Assembly (NCBI RefSeq): GCF_039655865.1
Contig: NZ_JBBYXL010000002.1
Coordinates: 186,001-250,000 of the forward strand
Source of the DNA: Prosthecobacter sp. SYSU 5D2
GTDB taxonomy: Bacteria; Verrucomicrobiota; Verrucomicrobiia; Verrucomicrobiales; Verrucomicrobiaceae
Direction: 5' to 3'
DNA length: 64,000 nucleotides
Shown: piece after piece, positions 55,632 through 64,000 of the stretch
Numbering within the stretch: the first letter of the stretch is position 1
Layout of the letters: every line of letters starts with the position of its first letter
The notes under the pieces: generated by a model
Told to the model about the DNA's origin: nothing
The model's database searches: none
What the model saw: the letters and a program-made list of their open reading frames with translations, nothing else
Program-made: the position numbers and the translations under genes

Positions 55632-57212
55632 TCACTCCTTCGGCAGTTCATAACAGACCGCCTCGCGGTCATTCCTGACCAGGAGATAGCGCCCGGCCAG
55701 CGTCGGGTGGTTCCAGGTCTTGCTGCTCAGCGCGTCGATCTTGCCCAGCTCTTCATAACCATCGGGCTTGGCCGCAGCCAGATGCACAGGGCCGCTTTCG
55801 CTCTGGATGATGACCAGATCATCCACCATCAGCGTCTGGCCGGAGGCGTAGCGGCCTTCTTTCCACAGCCGCTCCCCGGTGGCGAGGTCCAGGCAGGCCA
55901 GGCGGCCGTCATCCAGGCCGTAGGCATGTCCGTCACGGGCGGTGGGGCTGTTAAACTGCGTTTTCATCTTCAGTCCTGTCCACAGCTCGCTGGCGGTCAG
56001 GAGGCCGTTGGGCGCGGCTTCGATCTTCAGCATCTGGCAGCCCATGCCGTATCCGGCAGAAAGGAAAATCCGGTCCGGACCCAGCACCAGCGCCTGGGAA
56101 GCCTTGGGCCAGTTTTCTCCACCCCAGGCATGGTCCATCAGCACCTTGCCCGTGGCCGGGTCATAGGCGGTCAGCGCGCGGGCATTGTTGCTTAAAATGA
56201 CCCGCTTGCCTGCCAGGGTGGCGAGTTGTGGGGATGCATAACTGGCCTTGTCATCCCCGGCTTTCCACACCGGCTCGCCAGTGGCCAGGGCATAGGCAAA
56301 GAGCACAGGACCTTTTGTACTGCCACCTGTCACCACCACTTGGTCATCCACCACCAGGGGGGAGGAACTGGTCCCCCACTCGTTGTTTTGCAGGTTGTTT
56401 TCCTTCAGCACGGAGCGCTGCCAGAGCTGCCTGCCGGTGGCGGCCTCCAGGCAGTTCAGCAGGCCCGTTCCGCCATAGGCATAGACCCGGCCTTCATGCA
56501 CCGTCGGCGTCGCGTGCGGCCCGTCTCCGCTTTGCCATTGGGAAAAGCGCGTCTTGTCTGCATGCGCCCAGATCAGCTTGCCGGTGAAAAGATCATAGCA
56601 GGTCACCATCTCTTCATCCTCCCGCTGCTCCTGGGTATAAGCTCGCCCCTTCACCACGGCATAGGCAGACCAGCCCAGGCCGATGGGCTGCCGCCACAGT
56701 TCCTTCGGCGGCGTGGTTTTCCAGTCACGCGCCAGCCCGGCACCGGTGACCACGCCGTCGCGATTGGGCCCGAAAAATTGCGTCACATCTGCTGCCTCGG
56801 CCAGCCGTGGATCCTGCGCCGGGGCGGTATCCCTTTCCGCCGCCAGCACCGGGGTGATCTTCTGCGCGCGCAATCCGCCCTCGCTCCATTTCCAGACCAG
56901 GTTGGGCAGGCCAGTGCCGTCCACGGTGCCATCCACCCGGATCGCCAGCCTAAGCCCGATGGCTAAAACGATGAGCACTCCCAGCCCCGTCAGGCGCGTC
57001 CGCCAGGAGAAACGCGGAGTGACCAGAAACCAAAGCAGATTTAAGATCACCACCAGCAGCGGGATCGCCGCCGAGACCCAGCCTTTTAAATTCCGCTCAA
57101 ATTCCGGCAGGGATCGCACATACGCCAGTGCTCCAAGTCCCAAAAGGCAAACGACAATGGGAAACCAGGGCAGTCCGCGACGCCGAATGGGGGCAGAGGG
57201 GGCAGTGTTCAT
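55632..57212 (-). CDS. Membrane-anchored PQQ-like beta-propeller protein
   Basis: A 526-residue protein. Three hydrophobic helices lie at the N-terminus (about 14-30, 44-62 and 70-88), after a short basic stretch. The rest is a beta-propeller of PQQ/BamB-like blades. Repeated blade motifs include MVTCYDLFTGKLIWAH, NCLEAATGRQLWQRS, FAYALATGEPVWKAG, TAYDPATGKVLMDHA and ACLDLATGERLWKEG. The conserved DxxTGxxxW ring-closing pattern is clear, but dehydrogenase catalytic residues were not identified. Such proteins occur widely in planctomycetes and verrucomicrobia, with unknown roles. It is monocistronic as far as can be seen. Confidence 0.85.
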   Translation of the reverse strand: MNTAPSAPIRRRGLPWFPIVVCLLGLGALAYVRSLPEFERNLKGWVSAAIPLLVVILNLLWFLVTPRFSWRTRLTGLGVLIVLAIGLRLAIRVDGTVDGTGLPNLVWKWSEGGLRAQKITPVLAAERDTAPAQDPRLAEAADVTQFFGPNRDGVVTGAGLARDWKTTPPKELWRQPIGLGWSAYAVVKGRAYTQEQREDEEMVTCYDLFTGKLIWAHADKTRFSQWQSGDGPHATPTVHEGRVYAYGGTGLLNCLEAATGRQLWQRSVLKENNLQNNEWGTSSSPLVVDDQVVVTGGSTKGPVLFAYALATGEPVWKAGDDKASYASPQLATLAGKRVILSNNARALTAYDPATGKVLMDHAWGGENWPKASQALVLGPDRIFLSAGYGMGCQMLKIEAAPNGLLTASELWTGLKMKTQFNSPTARDGHAYGLDDGRLACLDLATGERLWKEGRYASGQTLMVDDLVIIQSESGPVHLAAAKPDGYEELGKIDALSSKTWNHPTLAGRYLLVRNDREAVCYELPKE

Positions 57213-57318
57213 GAAAAGGAAGGGAAGGGGGCTTGAGCACTAGCATAAGGCCGGATCAGTCAGCACGCAAAGAAGGACAGCACGCAGCGTCAATCTCGGA
57301 ATCCGGGTTCATACGCCA

Positions 57319-58056
57319 TCAGGCTGCTTCCAGGTGATAGTCCACCTTTTTCTTGTCATTCATGCTCAAATGCCCTGCCTCCGCCAGTTTGCGGATGAGC
57401 TCGTGCATTTCCGCGCTCCCGGCCTGCTTTTGCAAATGGCTGGCCAGTTCATTCATGAGCGCCTTTTCATTCTTTGGACGGTTTTCCGCCTTCTTCTTTC
57501 TCAAATAGACCAGGCTTTTCTCCAGCGCATTGATGGGAAGTGCTTTTTTCACCGCCGGTGTTTTTGCAGGAGTCTTTTTAGCGGCGATGACCTGGACCAC
57601 TTTTTTAGCAGCCGGTTTGGGTTTGGGGACTGCCACTTCCTGATTTTGAACAGGGGCAGGAGATTCTCTGCCACTGGCAAGCAGCTGCAGCGATGCAAAA
57701 TCCTCATGCCGCCGGATGCGCACGTGGGTGCTGCGCAGATGCAGCAGCAGCGGATCATAACCGGTGTCCTTGGAAATGATGTGAAAATGGTCCTTCGGCG
57801 CAGCAGCCACCGCCCGCCCGGCATAATAAACCAGGGCAAAGTCCAGGGCATTTTTTCCCATCGCGGTCAGCCGGATCATCTGCACTGATCCCGCATGTTC
57901 CAGCAGCTTCACCACCACATCCACATTCAGCTTGGTCTGCTGCGCCCCTAACAAGAGCACAAATTGAAAATTCGGACAGCCAATCAATGAAAGGTCAATT
58001 TCCCGCACGTTCTCAAAATCAATGAACACATGATGGATCGGTGCCGGAACGCTCAT
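57319..58056 (-). CDS. PIN/NYN-domain putative RNase
   Basis: A 245-residue cytoplasmic protein. Residues 8-130 fit a PIN/NYN nuclease fold: HVFIDFENVREID supplies the first acidic residues, KNALDFALVYYAGRA the second, and HIISKDTGYDPLLLHLRS the third. These are the metal-binding aspartates of the class. A Lys/Ala/Pro-rich linker (about 145-180) follows. The C-terminal domain (LEKSLVYLRKKKAENRPK, MHELIRKLAEAGHLSM) may be a winged-helix or OST-HTH-like nucleic-acid binder. No antitoxin lies next to it. Probably an RNase or RNA-binding protein; the target is unknown. Confidence 0.78.
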   Translation of the reverse strand: MSVPAPIHHVFIDFENVREIDLSLIGCPNFQFVLLLGAQQTKLNVDVVVKLLEHAGSVQMIRLTAMGKNALDFALVYYAGRAVAAAPKDHFHIISKDTGYDPLLLHLRSTHVRIRRHEDFASLQLLASGRESPAPVQNQEVAVPKPKPAAKKVVQVIAAKKTPAKTPAVKKALPINALEKSLVYLRKKKAENRPKNEKALMNELASHLQKQAGSAEMHELIRKLAEAGHLSMNDKKKVDYHLEAA

Positions 58057-58220
58057 AAAGGTAATTCAATCTAAGCATTAAGACTGTGGCTGTCAGCCTG
58101 CATTAAGCTTTTTTACAGGTTTGGGCTATCTCCTCATGGTCGAGGATGCCGGTTGCACCTGCAACGGGTGGAAAGCTGCATTCGTCACAAGAACGGCCCT
58201 TCACCAGCGTTTTCAGGCCC

Positions 58221-60869
58221 ATGAAAATGCGCCTCTTTTTCCTTCTCCCAGCCCTGGCTATGCTCACCCTGGTGGTTGCCCAGGAAAAGGAACCAGTGGC
58301 GGATCCGGCGGCCCCACGGGCTAAAAAACAGGGGGCAGGGAAGGCCACAGCCAAGGCGAAAACCAAAGCGAAAGCCAAGGCGGGGCCGCAGGTGGCGGCT
58401 CCGGCATTCCTGGTGCCGCTGGGGCAGCGGTATTCTTCTAAAGACGCCGCTTTGCACCGGGATTTCCCGGACCTGTGCATTGAAGGGTCCAATATCTGGA
58501 CGGTTTACATTGAGCATGACGGCCAGGGGGATGTGCTGTGCCTGGCCAAAAGGCAGGGCCGGGAGCTGGCGCAGGTGGCCCGCCTTTCCCAGCCGGGCGT
58601 GATCCACCAGCCTGCCATCGCAGCGGATGGTGACGGCGGGGTGTGGTGTGTCTGGGCGCAGGCCAATGAGCAGGACGTGATGACGCTGCGGGGGCGCCGG
58701 TTTGCGGGTGGAAAAATGGAGGCCGAGGTGGAGCTGGCGGCGGAGGAGGATGCGGGAAGCTCCTTTGCGGATGCGGCCACGGATGCCGCCGGGCGGGTGT
58801 GGGTGACATGGCAGGAGGTAAAGCCGGGTGCCTCACAAATCTGGACGCGGTATTGGTCGCCTAACAATAAGGAGTGGTCAGCGGCGGTAAGCGTCTCGGC
58901 CTTAGCTGAGGGCGGCAACTGGGAGCCACGCCTGGCCTTCAGCGATGCGGAATCAGCTTGGATCGTGTACGATTCATCGGCAGGCAGCGAGTTCAATCTG
59001 CGATTGGCGAAGGTGAAGCCAGACGGACACGTGAAGGACACGCTGCTGGTGCAAACGCCGGATTACGAAGCCCGTGCCAGCATCACGGCGGATGGTGCTG
59101 GCGGGCTGTGGATCGCGGCAGAGCGGGGCCGCCAGCAGTGGGGGCTGGATGCACGTGGGCATGAGGGGGTGACGGGTTTCAATGCACAGAAACGCCTTTT
59201 GTTAGGTCGCTATGACATTGCCAGCGGTGAGTTCACCGAGGTGCCGGTGCCGCACAATGGCAGGCCCACACCTGTGCCGGACCCCAGCCCCGGCTTCGCG
59301 GTGAATGTGCCGTCCGTGGCCTTTCGTGACGGGCAGGTGTGGTTGAGCTACCGGTATTTTTCCAATGCCTTCTGGCGGGTGGCTGTGACGCGTTATGATC
59401 CGGTAGCAAAGCGCTGGGCGGAGCCTGCCGCGTTGCCGGAAAGCACCATGGGCCAGGACCGCCACCAGGAGCTGACTGTGGGGCCGAAGGGCGCGCTGTG
59501 GGTGACCTGGCCGACGGATAACCGCACCACCAAACTCAGCAACATCGCCCAGATCCACACGGGGATGATCAAAACGGACGCGCCCTGGCCGCTGCTGCCG
59601 GAGGAGCCGGAGGCCACCGTCACCCGCGCGCCGGAGCAGGAGCCGTATTTGAATGAGCCGACTCCGCCGCGCCCGTTGAGCGAGCTTCATACCTGGACCA
59701 TCGGCGGCAAAACCTACCGCCTTGTGTGGGGGGATGTGCATCGGCATACAGATATCTCCAACTGCCGAACAGGGTTCGATGGCTGCATTGTTGAAGCTTA
59801 TCGTTATGCCTATGACCTGGCCGGGCTGGACTTCATGGGCACGTCGGACCACACGGATGTGGGCAAGATTTACCACCCCTATGAATGGTGGCATACGCAG
59901 CGGCAGGTGGATGTGTTTTATGCGCCGGGGCAGTTCGCCTCGCTGTATGCCTACGAGCGTGAGCAGCCTTTCCCGTGGGGGCATCGGAACATCCTTTTTA
60001 CCAAGCGTGGCGGGCCGCTGGTGTACATCAACCGGGCCTACTACCGCGCCTCGCCCTGGCAGGAAGAACTGCCCGTCGCAGCAGGCATCCAGCCCATTCA
60101 ACCGAAGGAATTGTGGGATATCCTCAAACGATATGACCAGCCCTGTGCCATCGTCAGCCACACCGGGGCCACCGGCATGGGCACGGACTGGACGCAGTAT
60201 GAGGGCGGCATTGACAACACCTATGAAAACACGGTGGAGATCTTCCAGGGCGCACGCGTGAGCTATGAAGGCCTGGGCCTGCCGCAGCCGACCGTGGGCC
60301 TGCGCAAGAGCGAGCCCTACACCCCTCACAAGGCGGCGGGCGATGAGCATCCGAAGCCACCTGGGGTCATCACGGACTTTGATGCGGGGTTTCCCCGGAA
60401 GCCGGGGTATAACAATGGAGTGTATCAAAAGGCGCTGGAGGTGGGCCATAAGCTGGGCGTCTTTGCCTCCAGCGACCACATCGCCACGCACACGTCCTTT
60501 GGCGGCGTGTATGTGGAGGACTTCACCCGTGAGGGCATCATCGCCGGGTTCAATGCCCGGCGCACCTGCGCGGCCACGGACAAGATTTTTGTGCAGTTCA
60601 GCAGCGGCGATCACCTGATGGGCGAGGTCTTTGAAACGGCGGGCAAACCGGAGCTCAACTTTCTCGTCGGCGGCACTGCGCCGGTCAAACGCATCACCAT
60701 TGTCCGCAATGAGCAGGACCTGCATGTCATGGAGCCAGGTACCAAGGAGGTGTCCGCCACCTGGACAGATCCTGCACCAGTGGATGGTGAAAACCGCTAT
60801 TACCTGCGCATCGAGCAAAGCGATGGTAATATGGCTTGGTCTTCACCGTTGTGGGTGACAGTGCGCTGA
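58221..60869 (+). CDS. Secreted DUF3604-domain protein
   Basis: A protein of about 882 residues with a signal peptide (start ATG 58221 or 58227: MRLFFLLPALAMLTLVVAQ). A Lys/Ala-rich linker (about 30-55) is followed by a beta-propeller-like region (about 75-465) with sialidase/BNR-like blades such as DGAGGLWIAAERG. The C-terminal half is DUF3604: RLVWGDVHRHTDISNC, DFMGTSDHTDVGK, CAIVSHTGATG and GVFASSDHIATHTSF contain clustered His/Asp metal ligands like those of PHP phosphoesterases. The reaction is unknown. A broken DUF1552 gene follows directly, so it once may have been part of a longer operon. Confidence 0.85.
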   Translation: MKMRLFFLLPALAMLTLVVAQEKEPVADPAAPRAKKQGAGKATAKAKTKAKAKAGPQVAAPAFLVPLGQRYSSKDAALHRDFPDLCIEGSNIWTVYIEHDGQGDVLCLAKRQGRELAQVARLSQPGVIHQPAIAADGDGGVWCVWAQANEQDVMTLRGRRFAGGKMEAEVELAAEEDAGSSFADAATDAAGRVWVTWQEVKPGASQIWTRYWSPNNKEWSAAVSVSALAEGGNWEPRLAFSDAESAWIVYDSSAGSEFNLRLAKVKPDGHVKDTLLVQTPDYEARASITADGAGGLWIAAERGRQQWGLDARGHEGVTGFNAQKRLLLGRYDIASGEFTEVPVPHNGRPTPVPDPSPGFAVNVPSVAFRDGQVWLSYRYFSNAFWRVAVTRYDPVAKRWAEPAALPESTMGQDRHQELTVGPKGALWVTWPTDNRTTKLSNIAQIHTGMIKTDAPWPLLPEEPEATVTRAPEQEPYLNEPTPPRPLSELHTWTIGGKTYRLVWGDVHRHTDISNCRTGFDGCIVEAYRYAYDLAGLDFMGTSDHTDVGKIYHPYEWWHTQRQVDVFYAPGQFASLYAYEREQPFPWGHRNILFTKRGGPLVYINRAYYRASPWQEELPVAAGIQPIQPKELWDILKRYDQPCAIVSHTGATGMGTDWTQYEGGIDNTYENTVEIFQGARVSYEGLGLPQPTVGLRKSEPYTPHKAAGDEHPKPPGVITDFDAGFPRKPGYNNGVYQKALEVGHKLGVFASSDHIATHTSFGGVYVEDFTREGIIAGFNARRTCAATDKIFVQFSSGDHLMGEVFETAGKPELNFLVGGTAPVKRITIVRNEQDLHVMEPGTKEVSATWTDPAPVDGENRYYLRIEQSDGNMAWSSPLWVTVR

Positions 60870-60884
60870 GCGCAGCATGCCGCG

Positions 60885-61600
60885 CGCAACCGTCGCAGCG
60901 TGGTGGACCTTGTTTTACAAGATGCCAAAAGCCTGCAACGCATGCCAGCGGCCGTGACCGCCAGAAGATTGATGAATACCTGGATGGCGTGCGCGGCGTG
61001 GAGTAGCAGATCGAACGCACCCTGAATCCGCCAGTGCCGGAATGGACCCCGCTCAGCCAGCCGGTGCTGCAGCGTCAGCCTGCGGGCATTCCGCAGAGCA
61101 AGGATGAGCACATGCGCCTTATGCTGGACCTGCAGACGGATACCACCCGCGTGGCCACCTTCATGAGCGCGCACGGATTCAACCGGCAGAATTTCACCTT
61201 CCTGGACGGCGTGAAGAACGACCACCACGGCATGAGCCATCACAAAAACCAGGCCGCGCTGGTGAAGGAATACACCACCGTCAGCCGCTGGTATGCGCAG
61301 CAGGTGAACTACATGCTCACCAAGATGCGCGCCATCGAGGAAGGCAACGGCAGCCTGCTGGACAACAGCGTGGTTCTCTACCGCAGCGAGATGAAAGACG
61401 GCAACGGCCACATCAAAGCCGACCTCCCCCTCGTCCTCCTGGGCCGTGGCCAGGGCCGCCTGCAAAGCGGCCAGCACATCGCCTGCCCCCCCGGGACCCC
61501 CCTGGCCAATCTGCACCTCACTCTCGCCCAACAGTTCGGCGCCGAGATGGACAGCTTTAATAACGTCAGCACCGGCACGATTAACGGTATTTTTGGATGA
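60885..61600 (+). pseudogene. Degenerate DUF1552 gene, 5' truncated
   Basis: Translation gives a DUF1552-type C-terminus in pieces. From 60885 one frame reads RNRRSVVDLVLQDAKSLQR. After a frameshift near 60945 the next frame continues GRDRQKIDEYLDGVRGVE, then meets a TAG at 61004. Beyond it the frame runs on (QIERTLNP, PEWTPL) and covers MRLMLDLQTDTTRVATFMSA and LAQQFGAEMDSFNNV to the normal end at 61600. The N-terminal 200 or so residues are missing, as the preceding DUF3604 gene ends at 60869. One frameshift, one stop and the truncation show decay. Confidence 0.85.
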
Positions 61601-61651
61601 GGACTGAAGGGCAGGTTACCCCCACCGTCCACTGCCTCCCTCACCTATTCC

Positions 61652-62287
61652 CTACTCAAACAAATTGTAGATCTTTTTGATGTCCTTCAGCTTGGCTTCA
61701 AAATCAATCTGAAGGTCCTTCAGGCGGCCGCTTTTGATGTCGAAGACCCAGCCGTGCACGGTGGGGCAGCCGGACTGCGTGTGGCTGAGCTGGACGGAGG
61801 CGGTCTTGATAACGCTCAGGCACTGCTCCTGGACGTTCAGCTCCACCAGCCGGTTGTAGCGCGCGGCTTCATCGCGGATGTCATCCAGCTCCTCCTGGTG
61901 CAGACGGTACACATCGCGGATGGTGCGCAGCCAGGGATTCAGCAGGCCCATGTCCTTGGGGATCATGGCGGCCTTCACGCCACCGCAATTGTAGTGGCCG
62001 CAGACGATGATGTGCTTCACGCCGAGAAACCGGACCGCATAGTTGATGACGCTCATGACATTCAGGTCCGTGCTGACGACAAGGTTGGCCACATTGCGAT
62101 GCACAAAGGCCTCGCCCGGTTGCAGGCCCATCATTTCCTCGGCTGTCACGCGGCTGTCGCTGCAGCCGATGTAGAGGTAGTCCGGCTTTTGATCGAGAGA
62201 CAGGTTTTCAAAAAAATCTGGCTCAGCTGCCTTTTTGGCGTCAATCCAGGCGAGGTTGTTCTCAAAGATTTCACTATAGGTGGTCAT
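61652..62287 (-). CDS. Beta-class carbonic anhydrase
   Basis: A 211-residue zinc enzyme interconverting CO2 and bicarbonate in the cytoplasm. Zinc ligands are visible in YIGCSDSRV (Cys, with the Asp-Arg dyad) and IIVCGHYNCGGVKAA (His and Cys). VHRNVANLV is also conserved. The start at 62287 (MTTYSEIFENNLAW) is chosen because family homology begins there; an upstream in-frame extension to 62377 is unsupported. It is divergent from the TIGR02587-like gene, 140 bases away, and both may share a control region. Confidence 0.93.
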   Translation of the reverse strand: MTTYSEIFENNLAWIDAKKAAEPDFFENLSLDQKPDYLYIGCSDSRVTAEEMMGLQPGEAFVHRNVANLVVSTDLNVMSVINYAVRFLGVKHIIVCGHYNCGGVKAAMIPKDMGLLNPWLRTIRDVYRLHQEELDDIRDEAARYNRLVELNVQEQCLSVIKTASVQLSHTQSGCPTVHGWVFDIKSGRLKDLQIDFEAKLKDIKKIYNLFE

Positions 62288-62427
62288 GCTTGGGGCAGAG
62301 TTTAGATGCAATGAAGGGCGATGCGAGCGCGACTTGATCATGGAATTTTTCAGCGTGGCGTCCAAATCATCGGACAAAGGCGATGCTCACTTTGGATCTG
62401 CGCCTTTTCAAACATCCCCGCCAACGC

Positions 62428-63285
62428 ATGAGTGACTCTTCTGCCCAAACCATCGCCAGCAAGTCAGTCCGGCGGACGAGCCGGGCGTTTTGGGTGGGTC
62501 TGTGCCGGGCCTTTGGCGGGGCTCTTGTTTTTGGCCTGCCGCTGCTGATGACGATGGAGATGTGGGAGCTGGGCGGTGCGGCAGAGCGGGAGCGTTTGGC
62601 GCTGCTGTTCATCCTCAGCATCCCGCTGCTGGTGGGACTGTCCCACTACGCGGGTTTTGAGGAGACCTTTGGTATGCTGGATGACGTGGTGGATGCCTTT
62701 GTGGCGCTTGCGATAGGGTTTGTGACCAGCGCGGGCATCCTGTGGCTCTTTGGCGTCATCGGCCCGGAAACATCCTGGGATGTTATCATTACTAAAGTGT
62801 CCATCCAGGCAGTGCCCGGCAGCATCGGCGCGCTGCTGGCCGCCAGCCAGTTTGGCACGGCAGAGGAGGAAGAGGAGGAGCAAAACCGCTTCACGCGCTA
62901 TGACGGTGAGCTTTTCCTCATGGCGGCGGGTGCCATCTTCTTTGCCTTTAATCTGGCCCCGACGGATGAGATGGTCGTCATCGCCCAGCAGATGAGCGAT
63001 GTTCAGGCCGTGGGCCTGGCCCTGCTTTCCCTGGTGGTGATGCATGCCTTTGTCTATGCCGTACAGTTTTCCGGCACGCCGGAAACGGCGGAGGGCACGC
63101 CCCGCTGGAGCCTCTTTCTGCGTTTCAGCATTCCCGGTTATGCCATTGCCCTGCTGATGAGCTTGTACATTCTGTGGACCTTCGGGCGGCTGGACGGGCT
63201 CAGTTTGCAGGCGGCCGCTGCCACTACCGTGGTGCTGGGTTTTCCTGCTGCCATTGGTGCGGCAGCCGCGCGTCTTGTGATTTAA
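62428..63285 (+). CDS. TIGR02587-like integral membrane protein
   Basis: A 285-residue protein with six to eight hydrophobic helices, beginning after a basic start (SKSVRRTSRAFWVGLCRAFG). Landmarks are LVFGLPLLMTMEMWELG, SHYAGFEETFGMLDDVVDAFVA and DGELFLMAAGAIFFAFNLAPTDEM, which match what I remember of the TIGR02587/DUF2391 family. An acidic loop (AEEEEEEQ) lies mid-protein. The next gene is the usual partner, a TIGR02588-like protein 6 bases away. No biochemical function is known. Confidence 0.78.
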   Translation: MSDSSAQTIASKSVRRTSRAFWVGLCRAFGGALVFGLPLLMTMEMWELGGAAERERLALLFILSIPLLVGLSHYAGFEETFGMLDDVVDAFVALAIGFVTSAGILWLFGVIGPETSWDVIITKVSIQAVPGSIGALLAASQFGTAEEEEEEQNRFTRYDGELFLMAAGAIFFAFNLAPTDEMVVIAQQMSDVQAVGLALLSLVVMHAFVYAVQFSGTPETAEGTPRWSLFLRFSIPGYAIALLMSLYILWTFGRLDGLSLQAAAATTVVLGFPAAIGAAAARLVI

Positions 63286-63291
63286 ACTCCT

Positions 63292-63708
63292 ATGGCTGCA
63301 CATCAAAAATCACCCTCAAAAGCAAGGACGGACACGTCACAGATCCCGCTGGCCGAGTGGATCGTCAGTGCCTTCGGCCTGCTGCTAGTGGCTGCCACAG
63401 TGGGTTACATGGGGTATGCAGCCCTGACGCTGGAAGACAGCCCGCCGGATATCCAGGTGGAAATCGTCTCTGTGCTGTCGCTGCGTGATGGCTACCTGGC
63501 CCAGTTCCGCGCCATCAACCATGGCGGGCAGGCCGCCAATGACGTGAACATTCACGGTGAGCATGGGCAGGGGCCAGACAAGGAGGAAAGTCAGGCGGTG
63601 GTGGACTTCCTGCCCGCAGGCTCGGAGAAAGGTGGCGGACTCTTCTTCCGGCGTCAGCCTGCCCCCGATGGAGTGACGGTGCGAGCCACTGGGTATCAGG
63701 AACCCTGA
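63292..63708 (+). CDS. TIGR02588-like single-pass membrane protein
   Basis: A 138-residue protein with a basic N-terminus, one transmembrane helix (WIVSAFGLLLVAATVGYMGYA, about 23-43) and an extracytoplasmic beta-rich domain. QFRAINHGGQAANDVNIHGE resembles the beta-sandwich seen in TIGR02588 proteins. It is separated from the TIGR02587-like gene by 6 bases, as these families normally occur together. Function unknown; the pair probably forms a membrane complex. Confidence 0.75.
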   Translation: MAAHQKSPSKARTDTSQIPLAEWIVSAFGLLLVAATVGYMGYAALTLEDSPPDIQVEIVSVLSLRDGYLAQFRAINHGGQAANDVNIHGEHGQGPDKEESQAVVDFLPAGSEKGGGLFFRRQPAPDGVTVRATGYQEP

Positions 63709-64000
63709 GGAACCCGGTGGACATAGAAGTCTAGAAGTCTGCGGGCATTTTTTTTCGTCAAAAAATTCATTCCCTTCCCGGTCGTGACGGCGGGGGATGG
63801 GGCTTTGCCAGACGGTCATGACACCGCCCTCTCCAAGCTAACTCCTTTCCTGAAACGTGCAGTGTTTAGTTAATTTATAATAAATATCTTTGCATGTTGA
63901 ATATTATATTTGATATTTACAGGCGAGATAATTATCAAAATTCAGATTGACGAGTCTCCTTCTTGTCGGACTATCCTATCATTAACAATATAATTCTCTA
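63709..64000. other. Intergenic, very AT-rich right edge
   Basis: No gene is visible. From about 63855 the base composition falls abruptly from GC-rich to strongly AT-rich, with runs such as taatttataataaatatc. This could be a strong promoter or UP-element region for a gene past the window edge, or the border of transferred DNA. Confidence 0.5.

Overview
The window reads as chromosomal DNA of a Gram-negative verrucomicrobium, most likely Verrucomicrobiaceae (Prosthecobacter/Verrucomicrobium-like). This rests on gene content and was not tested by any search. Supporting features are several secreted sulfatases, DUF1501/DUF1552-type proteins and a planctomycete-type cytochrome c lipoprotein, a pilus-like operon ordered like Akkermansia Amuc_1102 to Amuc_1098, and an mcsA-mcsB-clpC operon in an organism with Gram-negative features (secretin, YidC with a large periplasmic domain). 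The DNA is GC-rich, except for a GT/acyltransferase pair near 35.5-38.0 kb and a very AT-rich right edge. I see no rRNA, tRNA, intact mobile element or CRISPR array.

Layout. 0-6.5 kb holds catabolic and secreted enzymes: a cytochrome c lipoprotein, a class III aminotransferase, a 3-hydroxyisobutyrate dehydrogenase-like enzyme, a PhoD-like phosphatase, a small secreted protein and a sulfatase. 6.7-13.8 kb is the pilus-like operon: an Amuc_1102-like protein, a PilM-PilN-like fusion, an Amuc_1100-like protein, an Amuc_1099-like protein and a PilQ-like secretin. It is followed by coaE-rho-rnd with overlapping start/stop codons. 17-30 kb has purD, a glutaredoxin-like gene, an O-methyltransferase, a secreted repeat protein, a double HMA-like protein, ileS, an M20 peptidase, an O-antigen-ligase-like protein, a DUF1501 protein and an FKBP. 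30.4-33.9 kb is rpmH-rnpA-yidD-yidC-jag. 34-35.5 kb is a solitary nuoF behind a palindrome matching the Rex operator consensus. 35.5-38 kb has glycan genes, and 38.2-39.6 kb a second sulfatase.

39.7-44.4 kb is nusA-infB-rbfA plus a small membrane protein, preceded by a structured leader with a terminator-like hairpin only 22 bases before nusA. 44.5-50 kb has a third sulfatase, a glycosidase-like protein, a secreted VHL-beta-domain protein, a zinc alcohol dehydrogenase, a membrane protein and tilS. 51-55.5 kb (minus strand) is mcsA-mcsB-clpC, with a short groEL remnant beyond the clpC terminator. 55.6-63.7 kb has a membrane-anchored PQQ propeller, a PIN/NYN protein, a DUF3604 protein, a broken DUF1552 gene, a beta-carbonic anhydrase and a TIGR02587/TIGR02588-like pair.

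The best candidates for under-described biology are the minimal pilus-like operon with its fused PilM-PilN, the nusA leader, the Rex-type site on an orphan nuoF, the secreted VHL-like domain with its ligand-pocket aromatics retained, and the arginine-kinase/ClpC operon lacking ctsR.
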